Positions 22,023-32,440 of a DNA stretch of 64,000 nucleotides are shown in pieces. A program made the position numbers and the translations under genes. The notes below the pieces were generated by a model that was given only the letters and a program-made list of their open reading frames with translations, ran no database searches and was not told where the DNA came from. The stretch is from the NCBI GenBank assembly GCA_036936605.1, contig JAUPFV010000004.1, positions 184,654,807-184,718,806 of the forward strand, written 5' to 3'. Position 1 is the first letter of the stretch; each line of letters begins with the position of its first letter. This DNA comes from Limnanthes douglasii subsp. nivea (Eukaryota > Streptophyta > Magnoliopsida > Brassicales > Limnanthaceae).

Positions 22023-22259
22023 GCCAGTTTCACAGTTAAACCACCAGTTCATAAACAGATCTCCAGCTTTGAACCGCGGTTCCTGAACCATTTACCACCT
22101 CTATCCGCAACCGATCCCTCCATTTTGGTACAACTCTTTTCTTCTCTTTCCAAAGACTTCACTAATTCATATACGACATATTATAGACAATGCCTTACAC
22201 GTATGCATGCACGATGAGGGATAAAATATAGTGAATATAATATACATGTCTGGTTAGTT

Positions 22260-22380
22260 GAACTATGGTTAGTATCGCGTAAGCACATGCAGTACAGTAG
22301 GTGTGATATCGATAATAATGGTTAGTATCGCGTAAGCACATGCAATTACAATCGATAATAATTGTAAATACAGTACAGTA
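22260..22380. repeat. Local duplication with cgcgtaagcacatgca
   Basis: ggttagtatcgcgtaagcac followed by atgca occurs at about 22268 and 22319, each followed by cagtac or gataataat runs. The cgcgtaag core also occurs at about 5318 near the left end of the MULE composite, so this may mark the composite's right edge. Confidence 0.4.
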
Positions 22381-22399
22381 CAGTATGGTTAATACTTTT

Positions 22400-24030
22400 T
22401 CTTTTCATCTCAATATTTTCACCTGTTTTTTTTCCGTAAGTGGTTCTGCAAATCGTGGCTCTAGTGTATATATTCTTTCTGTGTATTGTGCGCATACCAC
22501 TTGTACTTATATCGTCATATTTATGCAATACATGTCATTTTCATTTACAATATTGTTATGATAGGCAACTCAAAATACTAATTATGTAGATAAATGACAA
22601 TAAATTTTTTAAAGAACATGAAAATATTAAAGAACATGGTATATATTGTTCTAATATGACGGTGACAATAGTAACTGGTATATAAAATATCGTAGTATTT
22701 ATATATACACGTATCACAAACAAGAAAATGTAATATTGTTAGTGCACACATATTGTTTTATATGTAACATTGTGTATCCACTTGATTTTGTTACATTTGA
22801 TCATCCACACAAACAACATGGTGAACTTTAAAAACAATCGACATAACATAAGCCGAATGCGCTATTTTTCCGTGCTAGATCGCTAAGTGATCTCCAAATA
22901 GAACGCCAAATAATCTATATCTCCACAATAGAATGAGCCATCAGCCAAATAATCTCCATCTCCGTGATAGAAATGGCTATAAACCAAGCGATCTTCATCT
23001 TCATCTCTTGTTTTCTCTTTTCTATTTGGTTGTTGCATACTTCTCTTCATCCTTTCAACGCCACAAATGACTCAATGATTTTGATACAATACTTTTTTCT
23101 GTAGAGAAGTAGACGCTGTGGGTATTTTAGGTGGGTTGATTTCTCTGTCGATGATAACTCAAAGATCGTAATTAATTGTCTGTTGAAGAAGATTAAGAGG
23201 GTGGAAGCTGAATATCACTGGCAGAAGATTGCAATTAGGGTTCTTTCGGTATGTTTGATTGTATTAGGTGCAGTGTTGTTGTATTTATAAATTGATACGC
23301 TTTGTTTGGAGACTCATCAGTGTACTGGCTTCTTATTGTTTTTTTTATATTGTATTTCTTTTGTGTAACGGCTTCATAGATTGAAGTCATGGTTTGAAAA
23401 TATTGTATTTTTTGCAATTGATTTTTTTTTTTTGCAGTTTGTTAGTGTAATGGCTTCTCAGTTTTTTTTATCTTGACTAACAAAGTCATTCAGGATATTG
23501 GAACATAAGCACATTTTAATTTATTGGTAAACCTAAAAATAACCTGTAATTTTGTTAAATGACACTCAATATAACATGTATATCATGTTAATACACACTT
23601 AATATTGAACTCTAATGATATAAACTTCAGAAAACATTTAATATAACCTGTAATTACAGATACTTAATATTTACCTGTTATTACACACTAGCTACAACCT
23701 GTAACCAGTAATATAGACCTCTAATATAACTAGTAATATAGACCTGTAATGTAACTAGTAATATATACGTGTATTATAGACTTGTGTTTTTTTGTGAAAA
23801 CACTCAATACAACCTGTAACACAAGATTCAGCCATATGCAAACATCACATTCCATTCAGATATACAAAAAGCATCCAAAATGTAGCCATTACAAAACAAA
23901 CCCCTAATAACAACACCATTTGATCCACTCTCAGTCATTACACTGAGTCTGCAAACGAAAAAAAGCAACATAAATACATTTGTTAACCCCACAGACTATT
24001 ACAAAATACCTACTCCTAACATCATCCTAC
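22400..24030. other. No gene seen; AT-rich with simple repeats
   Basis: I see no credible coding sequence. 22850-23000 has repeated ccaaataatct(c/a) phrases. 23540-23830 is a loose array of aacctgtaat / actagtaatatagacctgtaat units. 23400-23480 has T-runs after a duplicated ttgtattt..ttgca phrase. Confidence 0.5.
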
Positions 24031-24039
24031 CTCAAAATA

Positions 24040-24420
24040 AATAGTCTATCAAATTGTAGCATGCTTTGTCGATGGTTCACTACCCGCTGCCCATGATTGG
24101 GAACCTCTCGTTGCCACGACAGAGCTGCATGAGTTCCCAATGCTAGATCTGGTAACAATACCAACATAAATATTGGTGTTGACAAGTGTGTTACCTAGAA
24201 GCAGCAACAACTGTTGCACCATCATCTGATGTAGCTGCACAATACCGATGTGCAAGTCTACTATTATAGTCTAACTTTTTGGCCTTTTCATTTTCTTACC
24301 ATGAATCAGGGAGCTTTCGCTTTTTGCTTGTTGTCGTAGTTGATGTTTGCTTCGCATCCTTGAACTGCTACATATTCGCTGTCCACACCCAGTTGTTATG
24401 TGGGGGTGTGATGCTGTTTT
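24040..24420 (-). pseudogene. Unrecognised gene-like remnant
   Basis: On the - strand the pieces FKDAKQTSTTTTSKKRKLPDSW (about 24365-24300, quoted here as separate FKDAKQTST and SKKRKLPDSW) and AKKLDYNSRLAHRYC (about 24285-24240) read like exon ends with a gt at 24300. A stop follows ATVVAASR. SKKRK is a possible nuclear signal. The composition is protein-like but I cannot name a family, and it could be the tail of a transposase or of an FRS-type protein. Confidence 0.25.
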
Positions 24421-24504
24421 GAGATGAAAATAACAAGGGGTCATACTGAGCCCAAACCATAGAGTCTATTAATATGAAAGGTAAGTGTCACACATACATA
24501 CTAT

Positions 24505-24725
24505 ATAACGCGAACTGATCCAGTATCAAGCCCTCAGTTGGGCCACACAATAGGGTCTAATTTACCTTGCCATAAATTATCTGAGGAGTAAATCTCACTC
24601 ATAGCTACGTAATGCGAACTGATCTAGTATCAAGCCCTCGATTGGGCATCGTAATAGGGTCTAAGTTATCAAGCCCTCGAATAAGCTGATGAGCAATTCT
24701 CACTCATAGCTACGCAATGAGCCAT
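24505..24725. repeat. Tandem ~100-bp repeat, two and a half units
   Basis: cgaactgatc(c/t)agtatcaagccctc followed by aatagggtctaa occurs at about 24510 and 24610, and ctcactcatagctacg(t/c)aatg at about 24595 and 24697. The third unit is partial. No coding role is visible. Confidence 0.7.
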
Positions 24726-25396
24726 ACTGAGCTCGACCTTGGAAGGATATGCTAGGACACCACAAAAGTTGAACAAAGATATAGATATCCCAAACGCATT
24801 CTCATAGAAGCGCCACTATGTTGCTTACATGCTTACCATCTACACAAAGTCACTTACGACATTCGGTAAATTCTCCAACACAAGGTCCACAACATCTACA
24901 ACATAAAAAAACAAGTACATCTATATATAGTCTGCACTTTATCTTTGACCAAAAACTAGGGGGGCTACTCATCCATATCCAATAAAAAATCAAAATATGC
25001 CGAAGAAGTAGTTAACATCCTAGCAGTATACTAATTGTTAGTTGTCCTTTGAGTAAATAAAGTTTTTTATCCTCAAAGGAGGTTTTGACCGACAAAGGTT
25101 TTTAACGAGGCAGAAAAAAATAACTACAAACCAAATAGGATACGTCTCAGATAATCATTCGGCTAGGAAAATCAATATAACCAACCCATAAGACTTTTTG
25201 AAGTCTAGCCGACATAGCTGGCATAGTTACTTTGGCATGATCAGCGACACCTCATCAGAAAAGATAAATGAAGACAGAGCTGCGACAACTGACCAAATAA
25301 AAACAAGATAATTTCCTCAAAAGCAAAGAAGAACAAGAAGATTACACTATCCAGATATATTATGCGACCATTATATAGTCCTTATGTTTCGCTACA

Positions 25397-25789
25397 CGAT
25401 AAGGTAATATTCTGCATATAATATTCAGATAAAAACATAATAGATTTAGAATTTAATTAGACAATTATTATTGCATATTTATTATTTATATTATGTAATG
25501 AATATAGATAAATAAGGAGATAGCGAAATGTTTATGTAATAATATAATTAAATAAGAAGAGAGCGTTTATGTACTATATAGAAATAAATAAGGAGAAAGC
25601 GAAACGTTTAGGTAATAAACATAAATAATTAGGGTAGAGAACAAATAACACATATAACTCCTATAAATAGGAATTGAGCTCGATATCACTTAGAGAATAC
25701 TGAAATACTTCATATGATCTTCTCTTCTCTTCTTTAATAATAAATTTTCTACTTATTATTATTATTTTGGTTACATTCTCCCTATAACA
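25397..25789 (+). repeat. LTR-like repeat related to 37891-38219
   Basis: It aligns along its length with the solo LTR at 37891-38219: start cgataagg against tgataaga, then ttattgcatatttattattt, a cctataaatagga TATA region at about 25648, and end cctataaca against tcctaaca. Five-base flanks (ctaca and gtgaa) do not match, so it is not a clean insertion. Upstream 25030-25390 may be internal 3' sequence of the same element, with no coding readable. Confidence 0.65.
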
Positions 25790-25799
25790 GTGAATGTCT

Positions 25800-27335
25800 C
25801 TAACAAGATTTTGTGATTGTAGCTTTACAAAGATGGATAGTTTTATTGATTAGAACTTTTAAATTCTTTTAGCTATTTAACGTGTTATCATTTTTGATGC
25901 TCTAAACCAAATAAAATATTTACTATTACGAATATTTTTAACTCCACCTTAATGTTTAAGGGATTGAGCTAGTTTTAGTATATGTCATAAACTATTATTA
26001 TCTTTTGTATAAAAGTAGGAACATAAGATTTCCGATCAGGAAAAACAGAAAAACTTAGCGCATATTTTATGAGTTTAATATAAAAATAAGTAACTTTGAG
26101 TACATACAAAGTCGTTAAGCTCTGAAATTTTTAAAGTTATATTCAAAAATTTTAAAGTTATATTCTATATATAAGGGTGCATATTATAATTGTGCGCGAG
26201 AATACAACTAAAGCTGTAAAGCAATTTGATATTATATGCAACAAACCTAAATGTAAAAGTTGGATCCTATGACTCGGCAAGCTATTGCATATAGATATTT
26301 TTTTGCGTAAACCCAAATCTAACTGAACTTTGGTGTTCGGTTCTAAACTTAAATGCACATTCAAGTTTCTTATAAGTTATAATTTAAAAATTGATGGTAT
26401 TCGCATACGTTGATGTGCATCAAAAATATCGTAATTGAAATTGGTGCTGAAATGAAACTATGTTGAAACCAGACCGAAATCTAACCCATATTAAAATCCA
26501 AAACAGATGGGTGAGTGATACACTAGAGGTGACAAACAGGTCCATTAGTCTAACGATTGTTAAACTCATTTAACAGTCTTAAGCGTGTGCGTGTTTGTTG
26601 TGTCGGGTGACATATTTAACAGTTTTAAATATGTACGTGTCTGACGTCATATGTGTTATACATGCCACTGCTTAGCGTGACTAGCGTGTTGCGTGCCTGA
26701 CGTGTTGTAAGACTAACGTATTACATGATATCCCATACATTATATCCACTAGGTAACCCGTTTAAGTCACTGTTTATCAAATTTTTTATTGGATTATTTA
26801 AAACTAATTTTTATGTTTTAATTAAATTGAATTTCAATAATTAAGATATGCATAATACTAAACAAAATATTTAGGATATTTATGTGATATTTTTTAATTA
26901 TATTTATATATTATGGATACTTTATTTAATATTCTAAAATCAATATTTATAATGTTTAATTGTATTTTGATTTTTTATTTTCAAAATATATTCTACAATA
27001 TTATTAAAAAATAATTTAAATGCGTTAACTAAATCAATTTCAATAATTAAGATATGTATATCGTAAATAATATATTTGTAATATTATTTTGATATTGCTT
27101 GTAATAATATTAAGATATTATAAATAATTCATTTAATATTCTAAGAAAACTATTTATAATATCTAATTATTAGATATTTAGTTATATTTAGATCTTTAAA
27201 CGTAATATTTTTAAAATTATTTTTTAAATGTCTAAAAAACAATATATTGTATGCCTTAATTAATTCAGATTTTTATAATTAAAATATGTATATCATTAAA
27301 ACAATACTTGTAGTATTTAGAATATGGTCTTAGGA
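25800..27335. other. AT-rich spacer, no gene
   Basis: No coding sequence I can support. 26570-26720 repeats gcgtg/gacgt phrases (tgacgtcatatgtg, gcgtgcctgacgtgttg). 26800-27300 is a patchwork of repeated attaagatatgtatat and taatatttttaaa phrases, likely decayed repeats. Confidence 0.5.
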
Positions 27336-27338
27336 AAT

Positions 27339-27660
27339 TGTAATATGCGAATTCTAGAGAGAGAAAGAGTCAGAGAGTTTTTAGAGAGAGAAAATCTAAG
27401 TACAAAATGAGTCAGTAGAAAAAATGTTCAATCCCTTTATTTGGTTAGCCTTGCCCTTTATACAGAGGAGCCAAGACTTAGCCTTAAACTGAAATCGGTT
27501 ACAAAAGAGGACTAATTACCTTTAGTCCTTAACAAGATTACATAGTCACAATTGTTCTCTTGAACTTACATTATTTAAAGTTCAATACTTAAACTTATAT
27601 TATTTGAAGTTCAGTCCTTAAACTTAAATTATCTACAGTTTAGTCCTTAAAAATCCTACT
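27339..27660 (-). repeat. Possible LTR with TATA box, - strand
   Basis: On the - strand a tgtataaagggcaaggc promoter-like stretch (about 27460) is followed by a purine/pyrimidine tract (tctctctctaaaaactctctg) and ends attaca at 27339, as plant LTRs do. The U3 side has three copies of a ~30-bp phrase (cttaaactta.attat.t..agttcagtc, about 27560-27650). I found no partner LTR, coding region or target duplication. Confidence 0.35.
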
Positions 27661-27662
27661 TC

Positions 27663-27694
<32 letters not shown>

Positions 27695-27715
27695 ATTTAA
27701 ATATTAAATATTAAA
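27663..27715. repeat. (TA)n microsatellite
   Basis: Uninterrupted and slightly interrupted ta dinucleotides adjoin the possible LTR at 27339-27660. Confidence 0.9.
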
Positions 27716-28017
27716 TAATATATATAAATAATTAACTTTATACCATAAATGAGAAATAATATATAATTATAAACAAGAAAATGACTATAACTTATATATT
27801 AAAAATCAAACTTAAATTATATATAAACAAAATAAAAAACAAAATATAAATAAAATAAAATAAAACAAAACGGATACCAATCATTAACACAACCTATAAA
27901 GACACGTTACACAAAGCTATTATGGATAAATGCCTAAATATTTTATGAGAATTTATACCTTAATTACCCTTTTATATAAAATCTAGTAACCAATTTTTTT
28001 TTTAATTTGAAATTTTA

Positions 28018-28866
28018 AAAGTCCGTATTTTTTAAACCGTAATTCAAAAAAAGAATCCAAAAATATGATTGGTTTTGTTTTTTTAAGACGAACAAAACTA
28101 GTACCACTCATGATATGTTTTGAATTGTTTTTATAAAAATAAAATTTTCACACATTTCTAAGTTATATGGTTTCGCATCCGATGACTAGTCTCACATCTA
28201 CCAAAATAAAGAAGGTTTCGCATCTATCAAAACAAAAGAGGTTCTTATCAAGCAAAATAAAGAAGGTTTCGCATCTATCAAAATAAAGAAGGTTTAACAT
28301 CTATCAAGATAAAGAAATTTTGCATCTACCAAAATAAAAAAGGTTTTGCATCTATCAAAATCAAGAAGGTTTCGCATCTACCAAATAAAGAAGGTTTAAC
28401 ATCTATCAAAATAAAGAAGGTTTCACATCTATCAAAATAAAGAAAGTTTCACATCTAGTAAAATAAAGAAGGTTTAACATCTATCAAAATAAAAAAAGGT
28501 TTCGCATATATCAAAATAAAAAAGGTTTAGCATCTATCAAAGTAAACAAGGTTTAGCATCTATCAAAATAAAGAAAGTTTCGCATATATTAAAATAAAGA
28601 AGGTTTAACAACTATCAAAATAAATAAGTTTTAGCATCTATCAAAATAAATAAATAAATAAAGTTTTGAATCTATCAAAATAAATAAATAAAGTTTCGAA
28701 TCTATCAAAATAAAGAAGGTTTCGCACCATCTTCGTTTATCCTGTAAATTTAAATTTTTTAAAAGTCTGTATCTTTTAAACCGTAACTCGAAAAAAACAT
28801 CTGAAAACACAATTGATTTTATTTTTTTAAGACGAACAAAACTAGTACCACTCATGATATGTTTTG
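28018..28866. repeat. 26-bp minisatellite bracketed by a duplicated segment
   Basis: 28195-28735 holds about 20 units of gcatctatcaaaataaag plus aaggttt(c/aa), with unit length 25-29. A ~105-bp block before it (28018-28120, from aaaagtccgtatttt to catgatatgtttt) recurs after it (28757-28866). The bracketing by the same block suggests growth inside one duplicated unit. No coding is visible. Confidence 0.85.
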
Positions 28867-29590
28867 ATTTTTATTTTTTTTCGCATCTATCTGTATTAAC
28901 ATTTTGCATCTATTGTATTAACGTTTCACAACTATCTTTACGTACTGAACAAACACGTTTCACATCTACTTCGTTAAAATCAGTTACACGTTTCAATAGA
29001 ACTAGTTGAATTAACTATAAAAATCTCAATGTAAAATAGATTAAAGATCACAATGAACCTGCATTTGAATCAAATCTGTGTGAAACCTTGCTCGAGGAGT
29101 AGTGATTACTCCATTTAGTAAGATGAAACCAAATTACCCCAAAGAAAAAAAAACTAAAATTGATCTCGAATACAATTTGATAAGATTTATTGTGTAAAGT
29201 TCCATATCTCAACCGAATAGAAAAACCTCACTGCATCTAACAAAACTAGTACCACTCATGATATGTTTTGGATATTTAATTTTTTTTGCATCTATCTTTA
29301 TTAACATTTTACATCTATTGTATTAACATTTCACAACTATCTTTACGTACTGAACAAACACATTTCACATCTACTTCGATAAAACCAGAAACATGTTACA
29401 CGTTTCAATAGAACTAGTCGAATTAACTATAAAAATCTCAATGTAAAATAGATTAAAGATCAGAATGAACCTGCATTTGAATCAAATCCATGTAAAACCC
29501 TACTCGAGGAGCAGTGATTACTCCACGTAGTAAGCTGAAACCAAATTACCCCAATGAAAAAAAAAACTAAAATTGATCTCAAATGCAATT
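28838..29590. repeat. Direct duplication of ~345 bp
   Basis: 28838-29180 and 29245-29585 are near copies, both beginning actagtaccactcatgatat and running through acgtactgaacaaacac, caatagaactagt and ctcgaggag(t/c)agtgatt. Together with 28018-28120 the start phrase occurs three times. This may be a nonautonomous transposon family or a decayed satellite. No gene is visible to 29990. Confidence 0.85.
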
Positions 29591-29990
29591 TAGCTACAAT
29601 ACATTTAGCTACAATGACGACATCATACATCTAAGAACGGATAGAACGACAATCCAGGGTTCAAAATTTGAGAAAGCAAGACAATCAAAACTTAAACCAC
29701 ACCGATTCGTTCTCAAATTCTGATTTAATCACTACACACGGTTATTTTCTCGTAGAGAGAAAAACATTGGGGAAAAAAGTGAGGTATAGGCCGTTAAAAA
29801 ACTTTTATATTAGTGAGTAGGGGTGTTTAGGGTATTAGTGAGTCTTAAATGGTAAATATTTAACTAAAACGGGTCTTTCTCAGAGAAATATAAAAATATG
29901 GGTCTTAGGTGGATAATAGTTAGGTTTTTTTAAATCTTAAATGGTACTTAACCCATTTATAAAAATAATATATATATATATATAGATATA

Positions 29991-30862
29991 TGATGTGATC
30001 CTAGATGACACAAGGAGCTTAGAACATGGAAATGTGCAAGAACCAGATGAACAACTTGAAAAACAAGATGAGCTTGAAATTGAAGATATTCTTATTTTAC
30101 CGGCTGGTCCAACAACTCGATCAAGAGAAAAACAATTTAACAAAGTTGTTGGAGGATTGCTTAATCAACTAGAGAATCCACGTGATCAAAACAAAAAGTA
30201 TGGTGGAAAAGCTTGTCAAACCACTTTGGTCTTGATTCAAGCTAATTGATTTCAATAAATGAGAAAGTGTCTCGATTGTACTCTTTTTCCCTTGTTCAAG
30301 TTTTATCCCAATGGGTTTTCTTGACAAGGTTTTTAATGAGGCAATTGTTTCACTTCACCATTGCCCATTTGTTGAAATAAAAGCCCAAGGCTCATCTACA
30401 CCAAAAGCCACGTCCTTGGAGGAGGTAAGGGTATGATTTCCAGCTTATATAATTAATACTTTGTATTTACAATATTAAAGCATTTTGTTTCCAAGAAAAG
30501 CCTTAATTGTTTTAGAGGCATGCATTATGTTTCCAAGAACAGCCTTAATTGTGTTCAAGGCTAGTTCTTTCTCCTATAAAAACTATGTACTCAGAATTCT
30601 AATGGTTAGACTATCTTTGATTCTGAAAAAACTTCTTAAGTTTTACTCTTCTCTTGTTGGTGTGTAATATCCACAAGAAAACCTGTTCTTCATTTGGTGC
30701 GTCATATCCAAAGGAAGATCAGTTGGAATATCAAAGGCCTTTTCCACAACCTTTGTGTGACCTATCGATCCACATCCTTTGATCCTTGAATCCTCTTGGG
30801 TTCCTGGTTGCAAAGTTATCCCTATCCAATTTCAGAGTGCCGATTCTAGGAGGAGTTTATCA
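29991..30862 (+). repeat. 5' LTR of gypsy copy B
   Basis: 872 bp, TGAT...ATCA. 29991-30249 is an open frame identical in kind to the polyprotein tail ([20 protein letters not shown] and onward), a copy of the coding part of the 3' LTR. An internal purine tract ends at about 30432. TATAAAA is at 30575-30581. A direct repeat of tttccaagaa(a/c)agcctt sits at about 30487 and 30530. Confidence 0.92.
30487..30565 (+). promoter_or_regulatory. Duplicated U3 block and TATA region
   Basis: Two units, each about 40 bp (tgtttccaagaa(a/c)agcctt, then aattgt and ..aggc), lie just upstream of the TATAAAA box. The same pair is present in all LTRs of the family. Short U3 repeats near the TATA box often act as transcription enhancers, but activity here is inference. 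Confidence 0.5.
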
Positions 30863-30864
30863 AG

Positions 30865-30876
30865 TGGTATCAGAGC
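30865..30876 (+). promoter_or_regulatory. Primer-binding site (initiator tRNA-Met), copy B
   Basis: TGGTATCAGAGC lies two bases after the 5' LTR end and fits initiator tRNA-Met. Confidence 0.92.
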
Positions 30877-31193
30877 GACATTCTGAAAGTTGGGTATTCT
30901 CTTTCTCATTAATTTTTCTTCATCTATTTTATATTATCAGTTTGTTTGTGAAGATTTGAGTGTTAGTGTGATGATTTCATTTTGAATCACGAAATTCTGA
31001 TCTGTTTCACCCTAGTTATAGTTGTTTGAGATTTAAAATCGTAGAAAATCGTTTTTAGGTGCTGTTGTGAAACTTATCTCTTAATATTCTTAGGAAAACA
31101 GATTTGGATATGTTTTATGGTTTTAAATAAATTGAAGAACTTTCCGAGGACTTGTAGCTAGTAATTTGTTTTTGTTTTGTTTTGTAGAAAAGG

Positions 31194-32440
31194 ATGTCTA
31201 ATTCAAATGATGCAGAAAACAGTAATTTCAATAACAACAAGCTTCTAACTGAAGTTATGACAAAGTTGATAGACACCAAGATAGATGCCTTTCGCAAAGA
31301 GCTTCAATCAAACACTGACCACGAGCAGAACCGTTCACGACAAACCAATCCAAGAAGAAACCATGAACTCCCTAAACAATTCAGAAATGAAGCCACTGAT
31401 GAATATTATGAACGCATGAGCAACTCGTCTCGAAACAGCCATAGAAGGCACCATAGACGTACAAGAGAGGGCAACGAACGTATGCGTGAGAATCTTGGAG
31501 GTCTCAAGATTAAGATTCCACCATTCTAAGGAAAAAACGATCCAGATGCCTATTTAGAATGGGAAAAGAAGATTGAACTCGTTTTCAACGTTCAACACTA
31601 CACGGAGACCAGTCGAGTAAGAATTGCTGCTACTGAATTTTATGATTATGCTCTTAGTTGGTGGGATCAACTAGTTACCTCAAGAAGGCGTAATGGGGAA
31701 CATCCTATAGAATCATGGGCAGAAATGAAAGCCATTATGCGGAAGAGGTTTGTTCCTAGTCCTTACCACCGTGAGCTGCATCTAAAGCTGATGAGGTTAA
31801 CACAAGGAAGCCGATCTGTTGAAGAGTATTATCAAGAAATGGAGACCATAATGTTGCGAGTTGATATTTCAGAAGATAGAGAGGCAACAATGTCAAGGTT
31901 TCTTGGGGGTTTAAATAGAGAAATTCAAGACAGATTGGAAACTCAGTATTATGTTGAACTAGAAGAGATGCTACACAAAGCTTTGCTATTTGAACAGCAA
32001 GTTAAAAGAAAGAACTCCTCGAGATCAAGTTACGGTTCAGGGGCAGTAACAATTAATCCAAGTTATTCAAAAGATGAGAAGACCAATTATCAGAAAGGAA
32101 GCTATGTAGAGGTGAACCAAAAATCTGGAACACCATTGTCTATTGATAACAAGGGCAGACCTGAAGAGGTTGCAATTAGAACTCGTGATGTTAAGTGTTT
32201 CAAGTGCAAAGGGATGGGACATTATGCTAATGAGTGTTCTAATAAGAAGATTATGACAATTCTAGATAATGGAGAAATAATTTCAGAGGAAGAAGAAATT
32301 GTCTATGATTCTTCCGAAGAACACTTAGAGCGACCTGCTAAAGGAGATTTATTGGTAGCCAAAAGGTCTTTAAGCGTTCAAACCAAAGAAGAAGAACAAG
32401 AGCAAAGGGAGAATCTGTTTCACACTAGGTATCTTGTTCA
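31194..32440 (+). pseudogene. Gypsy copy B gag
   Basis: ATG at 31194 (MSNSNDAENSNFNNN). A TAA at 31527-31529 interrupts just before GKNDPDAYLEWEKK. After a short read the frame is open from 31555 through the gag core (MKAIMRKRFVPSPYH, MSRFLGGLN) and the CFKCKGMGHYANEC knuckle at about 32198-32240, and runs on into protease without a stop. Gag and pol are thus one reading frame in this family. Confidence 0.9.

Larger units (their letters stand above)
5090..22400. mobile_element. MULE-type composite with ULP1-like gene, split by gypsy
   Basis: I group this stretch because one short-motif vocabulary (CGCGAG with flanking AGT/AT, and GACGCTAGA) recurs from about 5129 to 21670 and is absent elsewhere in the window. 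Inside are a MULE transposase (+), and on the - strand two copies of an acidic gene, a SANT-like fragment and an ULP1-like peptidase gene. The gypsy insertion at 13952-20354 is later and lies inside the ULP1-like gene. MULEs carrying ULP1-like genes (KAONASHI) and MULEs with accessory genes but no long terminal inverted repeats (VANDAL) are known in plants. I found no terminal inverted repeat or target duplication, so the ends are estimates and the region could be more than one element. Confidence 0.5.

Noticed and set aside
21865..22086. 73-codon frame with repeated LRSCRF units
   Set aside because: It is translation of a minisatellite.
28195..28735. CRISPR-like array
   Set aside because: Units are head-to-tail with no unique spacers, and the DNA is from a plant nucleus.
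29991..30433. Polyprotein-tail fragments taken as remnants of separate upstream elements or as use of a cryptic internal end
   Set aside because: They are simply the 5' part of the LTR, since the same segment lies inside the 3' LTR of full copies.
30434..30862. A 428-bp LTR starting at TGATTTCCAGC after the purine tract ggaggtaaggg
   Set aside because: The outer junctions of copies A, B and C all fall at TGATGTGATCC, and the 5-bp duplications match there but not at 30434 (gggta against atata).
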